From NCBI GenBank assembly GCA_963920635.1, contig OY987307.1, forward strand, positions 14,895,735 through 14,959,734: 64,000 nt of DNA, given 5' to 3'. Position 1 is the stretch's first letter. Every line of letters starts with the position of its first letter. The notes beneath the pieces were generated by a model, which was not told the DNA's origin, did not search any database, and saw nothing but the letters and a program-made list of their open reading frames with translations. Of this stretch, positions 1-10,780 are shown one piece after another. This stretch comes from Pseudeuparius sepicola. Its lineage: Eukaryota; Arthropoda; Insecta; Coleoptera; Anthribidae. The translations under genes and the position numbers were made by a program.

Positions 1-482
1 AATGATTCCAGAACACTCTTGATCCAGATAAAGTTTCATAAAATTTCAGCATTTTGAGATGGTCCAGAGAAAAATACCCTGTATATTTTTGTATTGAATC
101 ACCAACACTTCGAGTAGTCCTGTTGATCATTCAACAGCTGATTCTACGACACACTTGACTCGCCAGATGCTTTTAAAATTCCTATTTTGCTCATATTTGG
201 AACCCTGCAGAAGAGAACTCCCTTTTTTTTATCAAATTTGGTATGTAGGGGTTTTGGGGTGTCCTGATTTACGCTGTGGTATCAGATTTTAAATAAAAAA
301 AGTCACTAAGTATAGTTTTCGTCATTTTTTACAAGAAAAAAATTTCTAGTAGGTCTTGAGAATTTTGCACCAATGTAAAAAAAAGGTTTGTTGCGATCTA
401 CAGAAAAGAATGAGCTAAAATCGGATGAAAAATAAAAAAATATGGGGGTGCTTCTATTTCAAATGGGCGACCCTGTATATAC
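1..482 (+). repeat. Partial copy of a CAGTGTG-type foldback repeat
   Basis: This stretch aligns along its length with 44,640-45,147 and, inverted, with 43,898-44,340, which are the two arms of a complete foldback element. Shared phrases include 'gtcctgttgatcattcaac' and 'taaaatcggatgaaaaat'. It ends at 'gcgaccctgtatat', matching the terminus of the complete copy. The other end lies outside the window, so only one arm is present here. No coding capacity is seen. Confidence 0.7.
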
Positions 483-1190
483 GAGTAGGTACTTGCTAAA
501 TAAATATATTAAAATTTAAAAAAGGATTTTAGTAAAAAGTTCGCCACGGCTTGTCAAAAAGAAAACAATATATTTATATTGTAGTATATTTCTTCTAAAA
601 AATTTACAAACATAAGAATCACATTCTATCACAGCAGGTACACGCACATCAGTTTTACAAAATAAAAAAATTAAAGTTTGTACGGAGTACGGTGACAGAA
701 ATAAGATGTGAAAATGCACACGAAGTAATGAGTCAATTCTGCATAGATCTGGCTTGTGACTTACAATAAGTCTAAAATTCCTTAGTTAAAAAGATATTTT
801 ATTTATACCTACTCTGCTACTTACAATAAATATGTAAAAGGTGTACCTATATAAAAAGATATTATATTATATCTGTAAAGATACAGAGAAACGCAGAATT
901 GACCTTATAGGAGAGGTACATTTAAAACAAATTTAACCCTTCTTAGTAGCATTGTAAATAAAAATGAAAAATAGAAAAATGTATTGAATTAAAAAAAATT
1001 AGAATTAAAATTAAAAAAAGCGCAAAAGTATTTTCTCTGCCAGGTGTTATTTTTATAAATTCATTTATGATTGGTTTAAGATCTATATTTTCAGATATAT
1101 ATGTCATTATGGATTTACAACACAAACCTATTTATCAATGAATGGTAGGGTCTCCCCTTCCCCTTGCTTATTAATTTTGTTATAGCGATT
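483..1190. other. AT-rich stretch without recognised features
   Basis: I see no gene, clear repeat or terminal inverted repeat here. Short open frames of about 60 codons occur, but their composition is low-complexity and no motif is visible. Confidence 0.5.
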
Positions 1191-1277
1191 ATGATTTGAA
1201 ATTTTAAACAATTTCCGGGGGGGGGACTAAGCCCCCCCACAAATTTCTCCAGGGAGGCCCGAGCCCCCCTACTTTCG

Positions 1278-1720
1278 GCGCCTATGTACGTGGATTGTCT
1301 TGAAGAAGGAGGGAGTGTCCATAGCGGATGCCTTGAAAAGTCTGAGGAGATCTTCTATTATTCCCAACTGTGTTATTTCGGTTAAATGGAGAGTTATATC
1401 GTCGAAAAAGCGAATTATGTAGTTGAGGTGGTGAATGCTGGTGTTGGGGAATAGGATGGTTCACATTACCGAATCTGGGGTGTGATTGTGGAGCAAAGGG
1501 TGTTGAAAAGGGCCTTGGTGAAGGGTTTAGGCTTTTGAGCGTCGATGGGAATCAACACTTTTGAGATATATGACATATTATAGAGTGATTGTTGTATATG
1601 ACCCAAGGAAATGTAATGTTGTAAGGCTTCATCGAGGGAATTTAGAGTAAAGTGCGATAGAGGGTCACAATATGAGTTATGAATTCCCGAAGTAAATACC
1701 GAGAGCTTGTTTTTGAAATA
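1278..1720 (-). pseudogene. Possible LTR-retrotransposon gag fragment
   Basis: On the minus strand one frame is open for about 75 codons (roughly 1,475-1,710) and a second frame continues to 1,278. The peptide contains a segment like 'NSLDEALQHYISLGH', similar in style to the gag region of insect Ty3/gypsy-like elements, followed by a Gln/Asn/Arg-rich tail. No CCHC knuckle, protease or LTR was found next to it. Assignment rests on peptide style only. It may instead be an unrelated decayed ORF. Confidence 0.3.
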
Positions 1721-1872
1721 AGTTAATTTTAAAGGTCATTTAATATAAGAGAAACTCTGTTGTGATACTCGTCGTAACTTTCATTACGTTTTTGAACTGT
1801 GATCTGCAATTTTGTAATTAAAATATCGTCACTTCTACGATCACCATACTTATGCAGTAGGGCAGTTCGTAC

Positions 1873-2570
1873 CAGGGGCGCCAGGGCACCGGGTTTTCAG
1901 AATTCTATGGGGGGCAAAAAATATACAGACTTTTTTGCGATTTTTTTTAAATAAAAACAAATAAATAAGTAAATACCTACTTAAAATAAAATAAAAAAGT
2001 TTTTACAAAAAAAAACAACTTTCTGTTTTAACAAAACATTCACGATGATCAAGTTTCCTTAATAATATTTTGCCGGGAAAGCTCCAGAAAGGACACATTT
2101 CTAAAAAAAAAAAAGAGGACAAAAAGGCGAAAAAGCTTAAAAATCAAAGTAGGCCTAGGCTTTTGAAATTTTGCAAGTCTACTCAGTTTTTCATTCTGAA
2201 CAAGTTTTCTTAATAACATTTTGTCGTAAAAAAATCCCTAATGGGATTTCTTGAAAATTTTCTATTTTAAAAAATCGGCAGACCAATAAAAAAATAGAGA
2301 CCATTTGTTTTCCTTGCCCTTAGTATATTTCTGAGGTCCAGTATCAAATTGGGACACACTGTACATAGCCATAATCACGCCATATCACATTGAAACAGTC
2401 TCGAGGGAAAAAATATTTTTTCTTTTGTTCTGGTTTATTTATAAATGTATTTAATAAAATGTCTATATCAAGTTTTTTGCCACGGGGGCTATGCCCATGG
2501 GGGCCGTAGCCCCCATGAAAATTTTCATGGGGGCACGCGCCCCGGTGCCCCCCTGGAGTCAGCGCCTCGG
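1873..2570. mobile_element. Non-autonomous hAT-like element with G-rich terminal inverted repeats
   Basis: The left end (CCAGGGGCG then CCAGGGCACCGGG) is mirrored at the right end (CCGGTGCCCCCCTGG then CGCCTCGG). Both ends are flanked by TCGTAC (1,867-1,872 and 2,571-2,576), a 6-bp perfect duplication that may be part of an imperfect 8-bp one. CAGGGGCG-like termini with a target duplication of this size are typical of hAT elements. The interior is AT-rich and shows no transposase. Confidence 0.55.
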
Positions 2571-3026
2571 TCGTACATCAGGCCATAAACATTTGTTTTA
2601 ATTTTGAATTATTTAAATCTCTTTTATGGACTTAAATTATTCTTAACGACTTATTACTTATTATAATATTTTAAAATAATATGATACGATTTAAATATTT
2701 TTCTTTGTGCACTATATTTAAGGAGATAAGTTGAGATGAGGTCATAAAGCGTTTGACCACTTTGTACTGTGCCAAAGAAATCGGCGAAACCTTTCAAAAT
2801 GCCAAATATAAATTTAAGAACCATGCTTAAAGGGGTCTCTTAATTTTGCGAAAATCTATGGAGCAAAACTAGTTTACTGATTTTGGCACAAAATGGGTGG
2901 GTGAATTAGAAACCTCAAAAAGTATGGGGTTATGGGAAAAGTATTAAAGCCTAGATTAATATAATAATATTTTTAGCATATTGCGTGAATAGCAAATATC
3001 ATTTTTACACTGTTTTTTTTTTGCAG
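2571..3026. other. Intron/upstream sequence of the BMP-like gene
   Basis: Non-coding sequence leading to a polypyrimidine tract and 'ttttttttgcag' acceptor ending at 3,026. No exon was recognised here. Upstream exons of the ligand are probably outside the window to the left or are not recognisable. Confidence 0.5.
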
Positions 3027-3734
3027 GTAATAGCAGCCGAACTGCGTTTTATTCACACAAATACCTTTGAGATAAACCATTTCTACAAAAAATTAACCCT
3101 AACTGCCTACACTTTAACAGAAACTCAACAGACGATAAAGTTAGCTAGTAAAACAATTTCCGCTAGTTATTCTGGGTGGATTATTTTGGATCTTACATCA
3201 TGCATTAGGTCTTGGTTAAAATCCAACCACACAAAACAAACCATACTTCTATCATTTCAATCCTACGACAATCAAGTTGCAGAAAACTTAGAGCCGGACG
3301 GCATTCGTACTTATATAGTGGGATATTTTAAAGCTAACAACACAGTGAAAGTAAGGAAATCGCGAGATGTCTTCATGAAGAATTTCACTGATCTTTCGCT
3401 AAGTGAAGAGTCTAATTTGAATTCCAAAAGATGTACACCGCACCACTTCGTGGTAAGTTTCACAGCTTTGGGCTGGGACGACTGGATAATAGCACCGCAA
3501 AATTTTTCTTCTTCATATTGCGAAGGCAGCTGCAGGTTTCCCAATAAATATGGAGAAAATGCTACCAATCATGCAATCATACAAACATTGGTTCACATAA
3601 GGCAACCTCACAGGTATCCGCTGCCTTGTTGTGCTCCAGATCAAATGACGGAATTGGCAGTTCTATATCAACGACAAAATGTTATTCTCAAAAAATATCA
3701 GAATATGATTGTTCAATCTTGTGGTTGTCATTAA
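3027..3734 (+). CDS. gbb: BMP/TGF-beta family ligand, glass bottom boat-like (3' exon)
   Basis: Secreted growth-factor precursor: after furin cleavage the C-terminal domain forms a cystine-knot dimer that binds type I/II serine-threonine kinase receptors and signals through Mad. The exon starts after a 'ttttgcag' acceptor. The open frame begins earlier at 2,985, but its first 14 codons are intron. The propeptide part carries the conserved pattern 'GWIILDLTSCIRSWL'. A furin site RKSR lies at 3,354-3,365. The mature region has all seven family cysteines in BMP spacing, with GWDDWIIAP, NATNHAIIQTLVH, PCCAP and a final SCGCH. These motifs place it with BMP5/6/7/8, gbb, screw and 60A rather than Dpp. 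It is diverged and may be a second gbb-like paralogue, so the symbol is a family label. The 5' exons and signal peptide are not in view. It ends with TAA at 3,732-3,734; no AATAAA follows closely. Confidence 0.9.
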   Translation, partial: VIAAELRFIHTNTFEINHFYKKLTLTAYTLTETQQTIKLASKTISASYSGWIILDLTSCIRSWLKSNHTKQTILLSFQSYDNQVAENLEPDGIRTYIVGYFKANNTVKVRKSRDVFMKNFTDLSLSEESNLNSKRCTPHHFVVSFTALGWDDWIIAPQNFSSSYCEGSCRFPNKYGENATNHAIIQTLVHIRQPHRYPLPCCAPDQMTELAVLYQRQNVILKKYQNMIVQSCGCH

Positions 3735-4610
3735 ACTGAATTAGTATAAATTGTATTTGAGTATTTAATTGTTACCAAATCCTAATACCCAGGCGAATAG
3801 GTTGTTTCTACGTTCAAGTACCTAGGTAGTACATATAACTCTCACAATCCTATTTTATTATCTGTAAGGGGAAATGAAAAAACGGCCATTAAGCAAGATA
3901 TAGATGAGTTTTAGATAAATGCATTACAGCCAGGATTACTTGAATCCTGCTTCGCTATAACTGGGTCTATTTTACTTAGAAATTATTTGTTGAATGGAGG
4001 GTAGCGGGATCACGACAAAAATAACAATATCTGTTGTTTAGATTATGCTGACATTTCGACCTTTATTTGAGACTTCCTCAGGGCTAAAAAATACATGGTA
4101 CTGTACTAGAAGCAAAAAACTAGTATTTTCCTCCAAATTATAGATCGATACTTTAAAAACATAGAAATGTTATAAAGGGTAATCCCTCTGACCGAATATA
4201 ACTAAAGGTCAGAGGGAAGACTCAAGACTTATTTAAGTATACCACGTCCGTGGTACAGTTAAAAAGTATCTTGTGTGGCCAAATCTGTGAAACGCACATT
4301 CAAATCTGTCAATTTGATTTTTAGCGTCCCCAGTTAAAACCGCGCGGGTAGGTTTATATCCCCGGGCGTGCACACGCGCAATTCACACGACGACTGCTAT
4401 AGTCACAACGAACGCAAAAAGCTCAAAACATACGCAAAAATAGTCACAACATACGCCAAAATAAATAGTATCTGCATACATTCTCAAATTATACAGGTAA
4501 GCAATGTAGTTATAATTAAGGCATGATAAAATATAAATAATAGTCATGCAACACTTAGCCGTTGGTGAGTCTACAAATATCTGCGTAGTCCTCGAGTTAT
4601 GGTCCCCTTA
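3735..4610. other. Non-coding sequence downstream of the BMP exon
   Basis: Contains a Penelope-like terminal remnant (4,030-4,095) and a GC-richer patch at 4,320-4,400. A sequence resembling a splice donor ('atacag/gtaagc') occurs at 4,492-4,503. No open frame is convincing, and whether the patch is a 5' untranslated exon cannot be decided. Confidence 0.35.
4030..4095 (-). repeat. Penelope-like terminal remnant with degenerate hammerhead-like core
   Basis: Minus-strand sequence reads CCTGAGGA, about 20 nt, then GAAATGTCAGC. This is the CUGANGA...GAAA order of hammerhead motifs found at Penelope-like element termini (see 49,625-49,695 for a better copy). Helix II is poor, so it is probably a decayed copy. 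No Penelope coding sequence lies beside it. Confidence 0.3.
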
Positions 4611-4613
4611 AAC

Positions 4614-4806
4614 ACCCATAGCGTTGACTGACGTATTAATAAGACTTCTCACGGCTATAGTTTCATGTCCTGGAAAGTAGATGGCGCGGTCAACAATGTA
4701 TTTTGCATTGTATTTTGACTCCGGGAAGTGCATGATGAGCCAGAGAACTGTCAAACATGACAGCCGTGAGCAGTTTTTATTAGCACGTCAATCAACGCCC
4801 ATAGAG
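4614..4806. mobile_element. MITE, GCGTTGACTGACG family, copy 1
   Basis: Inverted termini: AGCGTTGACTGACGTATTAA on the left and the complement (ending ACGTCAATCAACGCCCATAG) on the right. The inverted match continues through the TCTCACGGCT segment. About 190 bp, no coding capacity. A second, shorter copy lies at 6,530-6,640. Confidence 0.6.
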
Positions 4807-6529
4807 TCTAGTGGTAAGAAACTGTGCTCCAAGAATCAAGTTTCAAGGGACAATGTACAGTGTACACTCCAAATAGAACAAATTTGTAAATCTTGACAGT
4901 TGTTGAAACTTCCAGAACTACTCAAAAATAAGGTAACATAAAAATAATCCATTCCAAGGATAACGTATAGGCCGAAAGTCACACACACAGGTTGCAGCCA
5001 AAAATATCCAATCCAAAAACAAGAAAATATTATCCAATATCTAAAACACTGAAAATAAATTACCAAAGTCAATTATCGGAACGACTTTGGATTAAATTTA
5101 GTTGCAACAAAAAAAAACAGAACAATTCCTTGGAACAAGGTTTTTTCTGGTTCCTTTTAAATAACCTTGAACTAACGTTTGAACTTTCTGAACAACTGTT
5201 CTAAAATAAAAATCACAATCAAGAATTTTAACGGTTTACAAGTAACAAATTCGGCTTAGCAGCAATATTATAACTCCCAAGATAGAATAGGGTTCATTTC
5301 TTAGTATGTTCCGAGTTCTAGTTACAAAAGTGGATAGAAGACCATTAAACTATCGACCAATCAAATCAACAACCGGTTTTGGGCTTCCAAATTCACAACC
5401 AGCGGTTGAATAATCCTTGAATTACACACGACGAGCTAAAACTACACTCGAATCAACTAAAATGACGCCGGGAAAACTTCCCAAAATTTTGTAGTGTTAT
5501 TCAATGGAATACCAGGACTCGAATTTAATTAAAAAGATCAGCGGCGACAAAAAAAACGAAATTCACCGTGTTCCAGAGACATGAAAACCTACCTCTTGAA
5601 TGCGATGTGCGAAGGACACAGTAGCGTAGGTATCCTAGGGCAATTCAGTGCATCGCCCCGGGGCCCCGAGTTTAGAGGCCCCTTAATCCTTGTCATTCCT
5701 TTTGTACTTGACAATAATTCTCTCCCGAAATAAGTATTTTTTAATCGCCGAAAGGCGAAAACATTTATTAAAAATGCAGGCACTCCTGATTGCGTACGGT
5801 TTGAGAGGCATCTCATTTAAATATATTCTTTTATACATCGGCGTAACACTCCAGTCTTTTTGTGATAGCCACTACTGTCCTATAATAAAGTTCCTTTCTG
5901 GATGACATCACTGATAAACTAGGCGCAAACTGACGAGGAAGACTCACAGTGTGTGGAATGAACTGAGTACGGGTTTAACTTAAGGGAAAACGCAATGACT
6001 GGCCTCGTAACTTTATATAATAGCTACATCATCAGGCTCTTTGGTACAATAAAAAAGAGAAGCTTAACTAAACAATCATATTTCCAGGTGTATTATAACA
6101 AACCGTGAGGTCTGCTATAGTTGGGTCTGTTCAATTAAAACTTGGCTCCCCTACTTAAAACAAGTTTATTTATCACAATTATTATAACAGTGCAATTTCA
6201 AATGACAATCATTAGAAAATGAAAATGGAAATGGAGATGAACTTTCATATCATTAGAAAGTAAATCAACTTTAGTATTAAATTAATTGCTATAAACTGGG
6301 AAACAAAGTTAAACCTTTGAGATAAAAAATTGTTTGAGAACAATAAAAAAAGGTCAAATTGTCTTTACAAATACTATGACTGTTCAGCTATAAGTTCCTT
6401 AACTTTGAGCTTTAAGTTTGAACTGAGTACACAGTGGTAATGAGTGCGGAGGCCAGACTAGGGCTTCTTCTGGTCTTTTTCTCTTTGTCGAGGCGCTGTT
6501 GTTGTGGCTAGCATTTATCTCAGGGCGTT
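4807..6529. other. Non-coding AT-rich sequence
   Basis: No gene is recognised. A short G/C-rich patch at 5,635-5,690 ('gccccggggccccg') resembles the end of a hAT-like element, but no partner terminus was found. Confidence 0.45.
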
Positions 6530-6640
6530 GACTGATATATTATTAAAGAATGCTCACGACTGTCATATCTGACACATTTTTGGCAGACATGCAACTATAG
6601 CCATGAGAAGTCTTTATAAATACGCCAGTCAACGCTCAGG
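6530..6640. mobile_element. MITE, GCGTTGACTGACG family, copy 2
   Basis: Left terminus CAGGGCGTTGACTGATAT, right terminus ACGCCAGTCAACGCTCAGG, with inner inverted match 'gctcacgactgtcat'/'atagccatgagaagtc'. Same family as 4,614-4,806 but only about 110 bp. Confidence 0.6.
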
Positions 6641-8157
6641 GGTTTCTCCGAAGTAGAACTGACCAAAGAAGTCACTCCTATGCCTACGTAACTCCTCTCA
6701 CGCCGTTGGTGGTCGAAATGCTCTCGTCGAAGGGTCCTCAGTCGAGTGTTGTAAGCATGAACAAATCAGAGACAAAATAGCATTAGACAGGGTCTAAGCC
6801 TTTTACAAAAATTATAAACCACTAGGTTATGATTAATATTTAAAATTGAATTATAATACCAAAGTTATTTAATATAGACAATTAATGATGGAAATTAACC
6901 ATTGAACTATAATAAACTATTGGAGACTATGCATAGCTTTTAAAATTTCTTAGGTAATATAAATTAACTGACCAGAATAGCAAAGTGCTTAATATTTAAT
7001 TAAAAGAAAAAAATTGTGAGAATGCTCCAGCCCTAATTTAAGGAAAATTATGAAATTTTAAATCAAATTAAACGCGAAAAGTTTATTTGAGACTTGAACG
7101 GTAAGTACAGAATTTAAGAAAGCTGATGAAACTAGTCAATACGAATTTACTAAAAACTGAGCCTATCGGTGTCTGATTTACTTGAGTGGCCCAATATCAC
7201 AGAATCGAGACTTAAAAATAAATGTGACTAATGTGACCAAAAAACTTGAAAATCCTCGAAAAGAAAACAACTGCAAGATGGTGGGTATTCAAAGAAAGAC
7301 AGTGCTATATTTCTGAGTTAAAGATGGCCGGGGCCTTAGACAAAATGAGTCCCTCAAAAAAACAGCACGTCAAATAAACCGCTACAGGTGAGTACTAAAG
7401 TCGCTGAATTAAGCAAAAATCTAAAGAAATTACTCACCTGTAGGGACCTCTAGGAGAAAAACCACCACCTGCTCGCTGTGCCCTGCGTTTCATATGCCAC
7501 GCAGCGAAAAAACCTGGTGCAAACGCCGTTGCCTCTCGACGCCGTGCACATGCAAAAATACCCAAAAATATTAGTCACATCTATCAAAACATTAATATCG
7601 CAATACAAAACCACTCAAAAAAACCACCGATGGCGATAATTTTATAAGGTAAAAATTGAAAAGGTTCAAAATTTGAAAGATATTTTGACTGAGTTTTTCT
7701 CTACGAATTGAATTCGAAGGAGGCCAGGAGCAAACTGACCATTTGCGCGGGCGCCGGACCGCTCTTCCGTCATGAGACCGTATTCGACCAATCAGGTTTT
7801 AGCATGAAACGGATTTAATAAACTAAAGTGAGTTTATACCTAAATTATGTGTCAAAAGAACCGAAAAATCAATTAATTCATAATACCGATTTTTAATTAC
7901 ATACCTTCTGATAGGTAAACACACAATTCACACTTGATTTTCACATTTTAAATTTGCACCAATATGGAGGACAGATCGGCTTATACGTCACGCGCAGGGC
8001 ATGGGCGTATCATTTCCAATGTTTAAATTTAGCAATTATTAAATATTTGAAATAATTTAAGTTTTAAAATTTGAAAAAGTCGTAATAAAATTGAATACAA
8101 TATTGTGAATGAATTGAAACTGTACGAAAAATAAATTTGGTTATTTAGTTTGGGATA
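6641..8157. other. Non-coding sequence with a palindrome of splice-donor-like sites
   Basis: CTACAGGTGAGTA occurs at 7,382-7,394, and its reverse complement lies at about 7,432-7,443. Each strand therefore carries a consensus donor facing the other. On the minus side, 7,438-7,560 has higher GC and an open frame without a clear acceptor. Elsewhere I see no gene. The downstream exons of the gene starting at 9,910 (minus) would be expected in this direction, but none is recognisable. Confidence 0.3.
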
Positions 8158-8399
8158 TACGAGCCCCGTCCCATATTAGTTGGCCCAGTCAATCTAAATG
8201 TGGCAATTCTTGAATATACTTGAATAAAAATAAATTATAAGGAAATAATGGTTTCTTTTAGTCAAATCGGTAACAAATAAACTTCGAAATATACAAAACA
8301 GTATTATTTTACTAAATAAAGTAACAAAAAATAAGAACAGTAGTATCCAATGCAAAGTTTTGGCCCTAGATAATAAGGCACTCTACTACTTAACTAATG

Positions 8400-9473
8400 C
8401 TACCACTGAGTTACGTCACCTTTTCTACTTATAACAGCTTGAACACGTCTAGACATGGTATTGGCTAACTCGTGGCAATCATTTGGGGCAAAACTATCCC
8501 ATATATTTTGTAGTCTCGCTCTTAATTCTGGTATGGTCCTAGCAGGTGATAATCGTAATTTTTTCTTCATATGCCATAAAGTTTCAATTGGGGACAAATC
8601 TGGGCTACTGGATACCCATGGTAAAAGCAGAATATTGTTTTCCAACAGCCAGTTTCTAACCCGTTTTGCTGTATGGCACGCAGCGCCATCTTGTTGAAAA
8701 ATAAATTCAAGTCCAGTTCTTCGGCATTCCTCTAAAGTAGGTTTTAGGTATGTTTCCAGAATATAAATGTATCTTTCGGCATTCACGATACCTTCTACAA
8801 AGTGCAGGCTGCATACTCCTTTAGCAGACATGGATCCCCAAACCATTACTGAATGCACACAGCCTGAATGATACGCCTCCTCTTTCTTTCTTATTACTCT
8901 ACTCCGGCTATCACCTACACACACTTCAAATCTGGATTCATCACTCCAGTGAACTGAATCCCATTGTTCCTGAGACCAGTGTCTGTATTGTTTTACCAAT
9001 AACAACCTAGTTTTTTTCTGTGCGCCAGTGAGTAATGGTTTTTCTTTTGCCTAAAAGAGTACTCATAAAAATGATTTAAAACTGCAGATACAAATAAACT
9101 TTAAACCTACCTTGTAAACTTTAAAACCCAATTCCATAGCAACCCTGTGGCATGTTGTTCTAGAAAACTTCTTCCCAGTTGCAGTATTCCATAATATACT
9201 TATTTCTCCATAATTGGATCGGTGGTTTTTAACAAGTATTCTTCTTAAAGCTCTTTTATTGATATTAGCAACTCTACGCTTTCTTCCAGTTTTTTGCTTT
9301 TGGGCGATAGAGGTTGTTATTTTATATAACTGTATGATCTTTCGAACGGTATATCGAGATAAATTGACAATATTACCAATTTCTGATGCCGATTTTCCCG
9401 ATTGTGACAAAGAAATTATTATCTTCCGTACATCCTCACTAACCGACTTTCCTCGCGTCTTTTTAATAATTTT
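8400..9473 (-). CDS. Tc1-type DDE transposase, two exons
   Basis: Cut-and-paste transposase acting on the flanking inverted repeats. Exon 1 (9,111 up to about 9,473) encodes a helix-turn-helix DNA-binding region (KTRGKS..., SGKSASEIGNIV, a KTGRKRR linker). Exon 2 (8,400-9,050) carries the catalytic domain: WSDESRFEV, then QQDGAACH and SPIETLW, with 34 residues between the second Asp and the Glu (DD34E). A 60-bp phase-0 intron (9,051-9,110; GTAGGT...TTTTAG) joins GFKVYK to AKEKPLLTG. Without it the frame stops. No in-frame ATG follows the upstream TAA at about 9,474-9,476, so the start codon is lost, non-ATG, or on an unseen exon. The coding part is otherwise open, suggesting recent activity. 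Confidence 0.85.
9051..9110 (-). other. Intron in the Tc1-type transposase gene
   Basis: 60 bp, 5' GTAGGT and 3' CTCTTTTAG on the minus strand, exactly between codons. It contains in-frame stops, so splicing is needed for a complete transposase. Confidence 0.8.
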
Positions 9474-9873
9474 TTAAGAGTAATCTTAACTTGACACTGG
9501 GTGTATGAGACTACTGAATGACTTACAAATGTTAAATGAAATTAGTTGTCACAATGAGTTTGTTTATTTCAAAGCCATATTGATATTAAATTTTTAATAC
9601 ATTGGCTCCGCATGTACTCTAAAATACATTCTAAATAATGTTTCTTTGCTTACAATGGAATTATTTAGAAAATGTGTAAAATAATATAAAACTCGCCAAA
9701 AGTAAGTATAATGTTTTAGTAAATTTACGAATCCTGGTTTAGGATTAAAATACCGAATTATAGTTTTTAGCGAGCTGGGCCAACTAATATGGGACGGGGC
9801 TCGTATGTTCGAAAATAATGGCTTTATGTTAGCAAAAAATATATAAAAATGAGTAACGGATTTAACTACTTAC

Positions 9874-9910
9874 CAATATCAACAGGTTCAATCTTTAGGT
9901 CTTCAGCCAT
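9874..9910 (-). CDS. Possible first coding exon of an unidentified gene
   Basis: Minus-strand ATG at 9,910 opens a 12-codon frame (MAEDLKIEPVDI) that ends at a consensus donor (G/GTAAGT). 'KIEPVD'-like N-termini occur in insect nuclear proteins such as zinc-finger factors, but this is too short to assign a family. It lies about 430 bp past the poly(A) signal of the RNF216-like gene, in the same direction. Later exons were not recognised and the Tc1 element follows at once. It could be a chance match. Confidence 0.4.
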
Positions 9911-10074
9911 TGCACTAATATCTATTATGTGTAAAATGTGATATAAATAATAAACAAACGATGACAAATGACAAAATAATAAAAAATTAGTGAAAAAAAA
10001 TTAAGCTCCTCACGACCTATCTTTGTGCTAAGTTTTCCAAAGATCATGAGTATTAGGGCAAAAAACCTGGTAAA

Positions 10075-10140
10075 TTGTAACTAAGCCAACGTTTCATTGA
10101 TACCTATATTTCAACTTCTTCAGGTCTAGTTAGCTATCAT
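10075..10140 (-). repeat. Penelope-like terminal remnant with hammerhead-like motif
   Basis: Minus strand: CCTGAAGA, a possible helix II closed by TTGA/TCAA, then GAAACGTTGGC. The order matches the hammerhead core CUGANGA...GAAA and resembles the Penelope-like termini at 26.9 and 49.6 kb. No coding part of such an element is adjacent. Confidence 0.35.
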
Positions 10141-10338
10141 TACAGTGTAGTAACAATTGTTCCGCACACCCAAAGCAAAATATCAGGAGTTGCCAATGCA
10201 AACACCATGTTTTATTGTGTTCTTAAATATATATTACAAAGTATTAAAAATAGGACTTAAATATTATACCTAACAATCTTTTAAATTCCACTTTTGCAGA
10301 TAGTTTTTTGTTGGTAACGGCAACGAACTATTGAAATG

Positions 10339-10344
10339 TTTATT
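10339..10344 (-). promoter_or_regulatory. Polyadenylation signal of the RNF216-like gene
   Basis: AATAAA on the minus strand, about 82 bp past the TGA at 10,426-10,428. Confidence 0.6.
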
Positions 10345-10425
10345 GCAACTAATAACTTTCTTCCAATATAACAACGATACCTACCTACTACTAGAATTTC
10401 TATAAATGAACGATATCAATATAAC

Positions 10426-10563
10426 TCAGACTCTATCATTAGGTGGAGCAGGAGCTATATTATGGCCCTCCACATCTGCTGGTCTTATAGGGGGCAACAT
10501 TTCTCTATTATGGCGAACCTGATGTTGTAGAAAACCCATGAATTGAACGGGAAGCTGTAGTTG
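10426..10563 (-). CDS. RNF216: RNF216-like ligase, last coding exon
   Basis: Acceptor 'ttcttacag' precedes CAACTACAG at 10,563. The frame encodes 45 residues and ends with TGA at 10,426-10,428. Composition is Pro/Gln/His-rich (LQLPVQFMGFLQHQ, MLPPIRPAD, APAPPNDRV), in keeping with the proline-rich tail of RNF216 proteins. It starts in phase 0, matching the donor of the exon at 21,006-21,078. An AATAAA follows within 90 bp. No domain can be named from this exon alone. Confidence 0.65.
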   Translation of the reverse strand, partial: QLQLPVQFMGFLQHQVRHNREMLPPIRPADVEGHNIAPAPPNDRV

Positions 10564-10780
10564 CTGTAAGAATATAATATAGATAATTTAGTGCACAGCA
10601 ATGATTTTTTAAATAATGGAATACATATAAATAATGAAATAAATTATCATATTTTTTTACATAATATTATCCTTGTTTATGGATTCTCTAGTTAGCATAG
10701 ACAAAGCTACACATAGACTGTCAGAACCATTGTTGAAATTTCTGCACGCTACACCAAATATTTTGCATAAAATTTATACA

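Larger units (their letters stand above)
8160..9803 (-). mobile_element. Tc1-like DNA transposon with intact termini
   Basis: Terminal inverted repeats of about 29 bp (starting CGAGCCCCGTCCCATATTAG) lie at 8,160-8,188 and, inverted, at 9,775-9,803. They look identical and are flanked by TA on both sides (8,158-8,159 and 9,804-9,805), the signature of Tc1/mariner insertion. The 1,644-bp element holds one transposase gene on the minus strand. It lies just downstream of the candidate exon at 9,874-9,910, so it may sit in that gene's first intron. Confidence 0.9.

Noticed and set aside
2985..3026. ATG and 14 codons at the start of the BMP frame
   Set aside because: A polypyrimidine tract and AG acceptor lie inside; protein similarity begins only after 3,027. 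It does not look like a signal peptide.
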